Assembly: GCA_946549475.1 (NCBI GenBank)
Contig: CAMNQO010000001.1
Span: forward strand, 1-47,188
Origin: an uncultured Bacteroidales bacterium
Lineage (GTDB): Bacteria > Bacteroidota > Bacteroidia > Bacteroidales > UBA932
DNA length: 47,188 nt
Direction of reading: 5' to 3'
The notes under the pieces are model-generated. The model ran no database searches, was not told where the DNA came from, and was given only the letters and a program-made list of their open reading frames with translations. Position numbers and translations under genes: made by a program. Positions 42,515 to 47,188 of this stretch are shown piece by piece (position 1 is the first letter of the stretch; each line of letters starts with the position of its first letter).

Positions 42515-42655
42515 TTATTCCCCCGCTTCTTCGTAATAATAAGTAAAACCCGTCTCGACAGGTATCACCGTAATGATCTCATGGCTGGCGTTGAGAATGT
42601 TGTTTTCCTCACTGATGCGAACTGTTTTCAGTGTCGGGCTCCGATAGTTGCTCAT
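42515..42655 (-). CDS. 46-residue companion ORF upstream of the M64 lipoprotein
   Basis: A short frame MSNYRSPTLKTVRISEENNI, continuing with NILNASHEIITVIPVETG and ending YYYEEAGE. Its stop (42515-42517) is two bases before the M64 ATG, and a TACCTTTG -7 box lies 21 bases upstream, so it is the first gene of the transcript. The pattern (M..Y..P.L..VRIS......LNAS) matches a class of short, signal-less Bacteroidales proteins found in front of surface-lipoprotein or fimbrillin genes. Function unknown; a role as a leader peptide for translational coupling is possible. The coding call depends on position and pattern. Confidence 0.65.
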   Translation of the reverse strand: MSNYRSPTLKTVRISEENNILNASHEIITVIPVETGFTYYYEEAGE

Positions 42656-42676
42656 GCTGTCTTTCGCTTAATCTCT

Positions 42677-42705
42677 CAAAGGTATGACTTTTTTTGATTT
42701 TCAAA
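42677..42705 (-). promoter_or_regulatory. Promoter of the 46-residue ORF / M64 operon
   Basis: On the minus strand TTTG (42705-42702), 17 bases, then TACCTTTG (42684-42677), a TAnnTTTG match 21 bases before the ATG at 42655. Confidence 0.55.
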
Positions 42706-42714
42706 AATTGTCCT

Positions 42715-42722
42715 TACCTTCG
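42715..42722 (+). promoter_or_regulatory. Possible ruvA promoter (TACCTTCG variant)
   Basis: TACCTTCG, one base from TAnnTTTG, 19 bases before the ruvA ATG and divergent from the M64 promoter. Confidence 0.4.
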
Positions 42723-42741
42723 CGGAAGATATGGTTGGATT

Positions 42742-43332
42742 ATGATAGATTTTATCAAAGGAAGTATTGTAGAATTGCTCCCGACCGATGTCGTCATCGA
42801 ATGTGGCGGCATCGGTTATCATGCTTTTATTTCTCTCCAGACTTATTCGCAACTCGAAGGCAAGCCTGCCGTGACCCTCTATATTCATCACATTTTGCGC
42901 GAGGATGAGGAAATGTTTTACGGTTTCGCTACCAAGGATGAGCGCCAATTTTTCCGTCTCTTGATAGGTGTTAGTGGTGTCGGGGCCAATACCGCCCGTA
43001 TGATGCTTTCTTCCCTGAATGCTGATGAAATCCGCGAGGCCATCCTGGGAGAGAATGTTGCGCGTATCAAATCCATCAAGGGTATTGGCCTTAAAACTGC
43101 CCAGCGCATCATTCTGGAGTTGAAGGATAAGGTCGTCAAAGGCGATGGCGCTGATTCTTCCGTTCTCTTTTCCGGTCAAGCTGTCAGTGCAGCGGCTGAA
43201 GAGGCGACAACGGCTTTGGTATTGCTTGGTTTTGCAAAGCCTGCTGCAAGTAAGGTTGTCAGTGCGCTCTTGAAAGATGAGCCGACTGCCAGTGTAGAGC
43301 AACTTATTAAACTTGCTTTGCAACGCCTGTAG
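42742..43332 (+). CDS. ruvA: Holliday junction DNA-binding protein RuvA
   Basis: Tetrameric protein that clamps the Holliday junction and loads RuvB. Its 196 residues have the normal length: an OB-fold start MIDFIKGSIVELLPTDVVIE with GGIGYHAFISLQTY and the FYGFATKDERQFFRLLIGVS segment, the two helix-hairpin-helix motifs GVSGVGANTARMMLSS (~74-89) and SIKGIGLKTAQRIILELKDK (~111-130), and domain III (TTALVLLGFAKPAASKVVSA) that contacts RuvB. The frame opens 16 codons earlier, but the ATG at 42742 matches the family. It is not in an operon with ruvB. The mnmG gene converges on it with a 35-base gap that contains a parS-like palindrome. Confidence 0.96.
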   Translation: MIDFIKGSIVELLPTDVVIECGGIGYHAFISLQTYSQLEGKPAVTLYIHHILREDEEMFYGFATKDERQFFRLLIGVSGVGANTARMMLSSLNADEIREAILGENVARIKSIKGIGLKTAQRIILELKDKVVKGDGADSSVLFSGQAVSAAAEEATTALVLLGFAKPAASKVVSALLKDEPTASVEQLIKLALQRL

Positions 43333-43337
43333 GTTAC

Positions 43338-43353
43338 TGTTCCACGTAGAACT
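43338..43353. other. parS-like palindrome 1 (intergenic)
   Basis: TGTTCCACGTAGAACT, 14 of 16 bases identical to the ParB-site form TGTTCCACGTGGAACA, between the stops of ruvA and mnmG. It is followed by TTTTTCTT, so a very short hairpin terminator for ruvA is an alternative reading. Confidence 0.45.
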
Positions 43354-43367
43354 TTTTCTTATTCTTA

Positions 43368-45455
43368 TTACCGACCAAAGTATATCAGCAAAACTGATAT
43401 GTCTGCCGGTGATACGCCCGATATCCTTGAGGCTTGTGCGATGGTCGTCGGAGCATATCGTTTGAGTTTTTGCCGACATTCAATGGACAGGCTTTCGATA
43501 CGGTCAAAATCAAATCCGTCCGGAATCTTCAAATTTTCCAATCTCTGAATTTTTTCAGCAAGCCGACGCTCCCTTTCGATGTATCCTTCATATTTGATTT
43601 CGATTTCTACTGACTCCAGCATTGTCCTTCGCTCATTTCTTCTCAATGTTTCCTGCATGGCGTCTTCGTCTAGATTTTCCAATGGTATGCCCGCATTCCC
43701 GGTCAATAGGGCTGTGGCTTTTTGATAGACATAGTCCTTGCTTCCTTTGTTAATCTTCGGATAAGGATCAATCTCCTTCAGTATTTTTTTGTAGTCCGTT
43801 TCCGGTAGCCATTCCTCTATATTTACCCAGTCTTCCTCAAATATTTTCTTTTTTCTGAGTGTTCCACATAGAACATTTCGATAAAAAGAATGAATATCGA
43901 CTTGAGGACGGACAATCAAGTCGGCGATTCTTTTGCGATTGGGAATGGGAGCGGAACCGACCGTTTCCAAGTAGGGATTTGCAACAGCAGGGGAGACAGA
44001 TTCGTTACGGACAAACTCGGAGAGTCGGGCGATTGTGTCGTATTTTCGCATGGTATAGTCGTAGCGATAGGAGTCAGCCAGCCCCAAAGCATATCCCTTG
44101 GGGGTCAGACGCAAATCGGCATTATCCTGACGCAGCAGAATACGGTATTCTGCCCGGGAGGTAAACATCCGGTAGGGCTCGTCCACGCCTTTCGTAATCA
44201 GGTCATCAATCAAAACGCCGATGTAAGCCTCGTCCCTGTGCAGGATAAAGTCGTCTTTCCCGCTTACTTTCCGATGCGCATTGATGCCTGCCATCAGCCC
44301 TTGTGCCGCCGCTTCTTCATATCCCGTCGTTCCGTTGACCTGTCCTGCGAGGAAGAGATTTTCTATACAGCGGGATTCCAAAGTCGGCTTCAACTGGGTC
44401 GGGTCGAAGAAATCATACTCGACGGCGTAGGCGGGTCGATAGATGATAGCCTCTTCCAGTCCTTCGATGTTGTGGAGCGCTTCCACCTGGATCTCCAGCG
44501 GAAGCGAGGAAGAGAAACCTTGCAGGTAATATTCATTGGTATTGCGGCCTTGGGGCTCCAAGAAAAGTTGGTGTGCGTCCTTATCGGCAAAAGTGCGCAG
44601 TTTATCCTCAATGCTGGGGCAGTAGCGGGGACCGATTCCCGATATTTTTCCGGAGAAGAGGGGAGAGTCTTCAAAGCCCGAGCGTAGAACATCGTGTGCT
44701 TTCGAGTTGGTGTGAACGATGTAGCAAGGCATCTGGGGATTCCCATTTTGAACGGTGGACAGGTAGGGGAGGAAAGAAAATTTTTCCGGCTCGGAATCTC
44801 CCTCCTGCCTTTGCAACCGTGCGGTGTCGATGGAGGAAATATCTATCCGGGGCGGAGTACCCGTCTTCATCCTGGCCTGACGGATGCCATATCCGGCGAG
44901 TTGTTCGCTCAACCCGTATGAAGAAAGTTCACCGATGCGGCCACCTTCAAAGTCCTGCCGTCCGATGAACAAGCGGCCGGACAAGAAGGTTCCGGCCGTC
45001 AAAACAACGCAGCGAGAATTGAATTTTGCGCCGGTTTTCGTGCAGCAGCCCGTAATTTTTCCTCCATCGAAGATAAATTTTGTGACAACATCTTCGTAAA
45101 GGTCTAAATTACAAGTAGTTTCAAGCGTTCTTCGCCAATTGGCCGAAAAGCGGTTTTTGTCGCATTGCGCACGGGGACTCCACATGGCCGGTCCCTTGGA
45201 TTTGTTGAGCATGCGGAACTGGAGCGTGGACGCGTCCGTGATGATGCCCATGTATCCTCCAAGAGCATCTATTTCTCTGACAATCTGCCCTTTAGCGATT
45301 CCTCCAACAGCCGGATTGCAGGACATTTGTCCCAGTTTGTTCAAATCCATCGAAATCAGCAGGACGGAGGAGCCTGAACTTGAAGCCGCCATGGCTGCCT
45401 CGCAACCCGCATGTCCGCCCCCGATGACAATGACATCGTATTCTTTCTTCATCAT
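43368..45455 (-). CDS. mnmG: tRNA uridine 5-carboxymethylaminomethyl modification enzyme MnmG, with extra ~70-residue segment
   Basis: FAD protein that, with MnmE, modifies wobble U34 of several tRNAs. It shows the FAD-binding VIGGGHAGCEAAMAA (~10-24), SCNPAVGGIAKGQIVREIDA (45-64), GTFLSGRLFIG, RMKTGTPPRID, CPSIEDK and FLAGQVNGTTGYEEAAAQGL (GxxG motif, ~368-387), and the MnmE/tRNA-binding C-terminal end with KYEGYIERE and TIAQASRISGVSPADISVLL. At 695 residues it is clearly longer than the ~620-630 usual. The extra length lies between RPQVDIHSF (~516) and KYEGYI (~621), about 100 residues where E. coli has about 30. The frame is open another 72 codons upstream within ybeY; the ATG at 45453-45455, four bases after the ybeY stop, is the real start. 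Confidence 0.93.
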   Translation of the reverse strand: MMKKEYDVIVIGGGHAGCEAAMAASSSGSSVLLISMDLNKLGQMSCNPAVGGIAKGQIVREIDALGGYMGIITDASTLQFRMLNKSKGPAMWSPRAQCDKNRFSANWRRTLETTCNLDLYEDVVTKFIFDGGKITGCCTKTGAKFNSRCVVLTAGTFLSGRLFIGRQDFEGGRIGELSSYGLSEQLAGYGIRQARMKTGTPPRIDISSIDTARLQRQEGDSEPEKFSFLPYLSTVQNGNPQMPCYIVHTNSKAHDVLRSGFEDSPLFSGKISGIGPRYCPSIEDKLRTFADKDAHQLFLEPQGRNTNEYYLQGFSSSLPLEIQVEALHNIEGLEEAIIYRPAYAVEYDFFDPTQLKPTLESRCIENLFLAGQVNGTTGYEEAAAQGLMAGINAHRKVSGKDDFILHRDEAYIGVLIDDLITKGVDEPYRMFTSRAEYRILLRQDNADLRLTPKGYALGLADSYRYDYTMRKYDTIARLSEFVRNESVSPAVANPYLETVGSAPIPNRKRIADLIVRPQVDIHSFYRNVLCGTLRKKKIFEEDWVNIEEWLPETDYKKILKEIDPYPKINKGSKDYVYQKATALLTGNAGIPLENLDEDAMQETLRRNERRTMLESVEIEIKYEGYIERERRLAEKIQRLENLKIPDGFDFDRIESLSIECRQKLKRYAPTTIAQASRISGVSPADISVLLIYFGR
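43860..43875. other. parS-like palindrome 2 (inside mnmG)
   Basis: TGTTCCACATAGAACA, 14 of 16 bases identical to TGTTCCACGTGGAACA and differing from site 1 at two positions. It is 522 bases from site 1 and encodes residues ~527-532 of MnmG, at the start of the extra segment. Confidence 0.45.
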
Positions 45456-45459
45456 TTTT

Positions 45460-45876
45460 CTAAGCCCTGATGGATAAATAGTCGTTTTCCTTTTGCCGCA
45501 TCGTTTTCTGTTCTTCCGGAGTGTGGTCGTCATATCCGATGAGATGCAGGATGCCGTGGACCATGACCCGGGCAAGTTCCTCGTCAAAACGCCCGTCGGC
45601 ATATTCTTTCGCATTCTCGCGCACGCAGTCGATGCTGATGAACAAGTCTCCGTTGAGCGTCGTCCCTTCACAATTGTCGAACGTGATGATATCCGTGTAG
45701 TAATCGTGTCCTAAAAAGCGGCGGTTGATATCCAGCAGGCAGGGGTCGCTGCAGAATATAATATTGATGTCGCCGATCCGGCGGCTTTCACGCACGGCAA
45801 CCTCTTTCAGCCATCGTTTGACGGAGGCCTTGCCTTTGAGTGAAAAACCGGTGTCTTCCTTGAAAAATCGAATCAT
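45460..45876 (-). CDS. ybeY: Endoribonuclease YbeY
   Basis: Single-strand endoribonuclease used in 16S rRNA 3'-end maturation and ribosome quality control. Its 138 residues carry the zinc site HGILHLIGYDDH (~105-116, the HGxLHLxGxDH motif with three His) and the upstream segment DYYTDIITFDNCEG (usually TDVLSFP), with NINRRFLGHD-type contacts before it. Length is normal for the family. It lies immediately upstream of mnmG with a 4-base gap, so both are probably co-transcribed and coupled; both act on RNA modification or maturation. A TAGATTTG -7 box lies 18 bases before its ATG. Confidence 0.93.
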   Translation of the reverse strand: MIRFFKEDTGFSLKGKASVKRWLKEVAVRESRRIGDINIIFCSDPCLLDINRRFLGHDYYTDIITFDNCEGTTLNGDLFISIDCVRENAKEYADGRFDEELARVMVHGILHLIGYDDHTPEEQKTMRQKENDYLSIRA

Positions 45877-45893
45877 TTTGAAAAATTTTACTG

Positions 45894-45901
45894 CAAATCT
45901 A
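45894..45901 (-). promoter_or_regulatory. Putative -7 box for ybeY-mnmG
   Basis: The minus strand reads TAGATTTG (TAnnTTTG match), 18 bases before the ybeY ATG at 45876, within the divergent gap to tonB. Confidence 0.5.
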
Positions 45902-45920
45902 CAACTATTCCCAGAAAAAA

Positions 45921-45951
45921 TTTGAAATAAATTGAATTATTTATAACTTTG
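45921..45951 (+). promoter_or_regulatory. tonB promoter with -33 and -7 boxes
   Basis: TTTG (45921-45924), 19 bases, TAACTTTG (45944-45951): a full match to the Bacteroidota arrangement, 32 bases before the ATG at 45983. Confidence 0.75.
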
Positions 45952-45982
45952 GGGGCTGGTTATGAACTAATATACAGTAAAA

Positions 45983-46678
45983 ATGAAGATAAAAAAGTCA
46001 CCTGAAGCCAACCTTGAGAAAAAGCGACTGCTCTTTACCGAACTCGGTCTGGTCTGCTCGCTGGGCATCTGTCTCATTGCCTTTGAATGGGGCTCTCGCG
46101 AAAAACAAACAGTGAGCCAATTTGAGGATATTCAACAAGTCGTTGAAGAAGAAGAGATTATCAACACGATGGTGGAGACTCCTCCTCCCCCGCCCGAAGT
46201 ACCCAAGATTCCCATTCTGTCCGATCAGATTGATATCGTGGATGACGATGCGGAAGTGGATGACGATATGTTCGTCAATCTCGAAGATGATGCCAATACC
46301 GGTGTCGAAATCATGGACTATGTGGAGGCCGTCGAGGAAGAGCAGATTGAAGAAGAGGCCATTCCTTTCCAGTTGGTGGAAGAAAAGCCTTCCTTCATGG
46401 GCGGTGATGCCAACGCATTTTCCAAGTGGGTCGGTCAGCATCTGGTCTATCCTGAGATTGCCAAGGAAAACGGCGTCCAGGGCCGTGTGACCCTCCAGTT
46501 CACGGTGGAGACCGACGGGCGTGTGACCAATGTCAAAGTGCTTCGCGGTATCGACCCTTCTTTGGATAAAGAGGCTGTCCGTGTGGTGTCCAGTTCTCCG
46601 AAGTGGAAGCCGGGTAAGCAGCGTGACCGTTCCGTGCGTGTGACCTACACCTTCCCGGTGATTTTCCAACTCCGTTAA
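45983..46678 (+). CDS. tonB: Energy transducer TonB
   Basis: Inner-membrane protein that transmits proton-motive-force energy from ExbB/ExbD to outer-membrane TonB-dependent transporters. In 231 residues: a basic start, one transmembrane helix (LLFTELGLVCSLGICLIAFE, ~16-35), a short proline run (PPPPPEVPKIP) and a notably acidic stretch rich in Asp/Glu (~70-120) as the periplasmic spacer, then the TonB C-terminal domain (~138-231: HLVYPEIAKENGVQGRVTLQ, SPKWKPGKQRDRSVRVTYTF). The C-terminal domain is close in pattern to the tail of the M28-like protein at 12440. No exbB or exbD is nearby. Transcribed alone, with a terminator before hflX. Confidence 0.92.
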   Translation: MKIKKSPEANLEKKRLLFTELGLVCSLGICLIAFEWGSREKQTVSQFEDIQQVVEEEEIINTMVETPPPPPEVPKIPILSDQIDIVDDDAEVDDDMFVNLEDDANTGVEIMDYVEAVEEEQIEEEAIPFQLVEEKPSFMGGDANAFSKWVGQHLVYPEIAKENGVQGRVTLQFTVETDGRVTNVKVLRGIDPSLDKEAVRVVSSSPKWKPGKQRDRSVRVTYTFPVIFQLR

Positions 46679-46706
46679 ATCCGCGAAGAGAACATTGCAA
46701 GAGATC

Positions 46707-46748
46707 CAAGGTTGGCCGGAAGGAAACGCTTCGGTCAACCTTGTTTTT
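46707..46748 (+). terminator. Intrinsic terminator after tonB
   Basis: An imperfect stem: CAAGGTTGGCCGGAAG pairs with CTTCGGTCAACCTTG across a short loop (46707-46743), with TTTTT at 46744-46748. It ends 10 bases before the hflX ATG. Confidence 0.75.
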
Positions 46749-46758
46749 ACTGATATTT

Positions 46759-47188
46759 ATGGGTGAAAAATCTCAGATAGAAGAGAAAAAGGCCTTCAAG
46801 GCCGTGTTTGTCGGCATCATCAGGCAGAACGACGATGAAGCCCGGGTAAAGGAATACCTGGACGAGTTGCGTTTTCTGGCGGAGACAGCCGGGGCCATCC
46901 CGGACAGGCAATTTGTCCAGAAGGTGGACAAGGCAGACAAGGCAACCTATATCCGTAGCGGGAAAGTGCAGGAAATCGGGGAGTATTGCGAGGCTAACGG
47001 GATTGAATATGTGATTTTTGATGATGAACTGACCGGTGTGCAGCAGCGCAACATCGAGAAGATGCTCAAGACGGTCACCGTCATCGACCGGACCAGCCTG
47101 ATTTTGGAGATATTCTTACAGCGGGCGCGTACGGCCTATGCGCGGATGCAGGTGGACCTGGCCCGCTACAACTATATGCTGCCGCGTC
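46759..47188 (+). CDS. hflX: GTPase HflX, N-terminal part
   Basis: Ribosome-associated GTPase that splits stalled or heat-damaged 70S ribosomes. Only the first ~143 residues are present; the window ends before the G domain, so no GTP-binding motif is visible. The N-terminal domain is characteristic: KAFKAVFVGIIRQND, LAETAGAIPDRQFVQ, YIRSGKVQEIGEYC (normally fxGxGKvxEi), VIFDDELTGVQQRNIEK, VIDRTSLILEIFLQRART and the start of the QVDLARYNYMLPR segment. ATG at 46759-46761. It is 80 bases after tonB, past a terminator; no good promoter is seen in the short space left. Confidence 0.92.
   Translation, partial: MGEKSQIEEKKAFKAVFVGIIRQNDDEARVKEYLDELRFLAETAGAIPDRQFVQKVDKADKATYIRSGKVQEIGEYCEANGIEYVIFDDELTGVQQRNIEKMLKTVTVIDRTSLILEIFLQRARTAYARMQVDLARYNYMLPR

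Noticed and set aside
45456..45671. A 72-codon N-terminal extension of mnmG
   Set aside because: It overlaps ybeY in another frame, has no resemblance to MnmG, and the family start MMKKEYDVIVIGGGHAG is present at 45455.

Overview
The window is chromosomal DNA from a member of the Bacteroidota, most likely order Bacteroidales. The evidence is Bacteroidota-type promoters (TAnnTTTG -7 boxes, several TATCTTTGCA, some with TTTG 19 bases upstream), families typical of the phylum (DUF4293, DUF3575, M64 peptidase behind a fimbrillin-like region, SPOR and TonB-domain proteins, an OmpA-type lipoprotein) and many Sec/lipoprotein exports. GC is high for the order over the left three quarters (about 60% or more in lines I counted) and falls to about 40-45% right of ~36 kb. 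The genus cannot be decided. I see no tRNA, rRNA, CRISPR array, insertion sequence or prophage.

Layout. 0-1 kb: 5' part of fabF behind a small DUF4293 membrane protein. 1.1-5.7 kb: nucleoside phosphorylase, a DUF389 membrane protein, and an operon of a 5'-nucleotidase-like lipoprotein with rnhB. 5.7-9.5 kb: a leftward operon ettA / C_GCAxxG_C_C redox protein / membrane protein, preceded by a membrane-embedded AraC-type regulator. 9.7-18.3 kb: a leftward operon gyrA - TPR protein - SPOR lipoprotein - M28-like/TonB fusion - leuS. 18.4-19.4 kb: an exported alpha/beta hydrolase, divergent from gyrA. 19.5-27.2 kb: a two-gene surface locus, an OmpA/TPR-like lipoprotein followed by a 1897-residue protein made of eight ~210-residue outer-membrane-type repeats and a C-terminal DUF3575 domain. 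27.3-36 kb: a small tryptophan-rich protein, an RSH alarmone enzyme with a degenerate synthetase half, a UDP-sugar epimerase, a PpiD-like chaperone that has lost its parvulin motif, lptC, a secreted TPR-like protein and an outer-membrane barrel protein. 36-47 kb: mfd, ruvB, an M64 metallopeptidase lipoprotein with a 46-residue companion ORF, ruvA, an oversized mnmG, ybeY, tonB and the start of hflX.

Two things stand out. The first is the eight-repeat barrel protein with its OmpA-type partner (19.5-27.2 kb), an architecture I do not recognise as characterised. The second is a cluster of replication/segregation-like signals at 39-44 kb: a 24% GC intergenic region between divergent mfd and ruvB bounded by two inverted TTATCAACA 9-mers, and two near-parS palindromes 4 kb away, one intergenic and one at the edge of an unusual insertion in mnmG. 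Most genes left of 39.2 kb read leftward, as expected if replication diverged from there. This is a hypothesis only.

Several proteins keep a fold but appear to have lost catalytic residues: the M28 peptidase-like protein, the RSH synthetase half and the PpiD parvulin domain.
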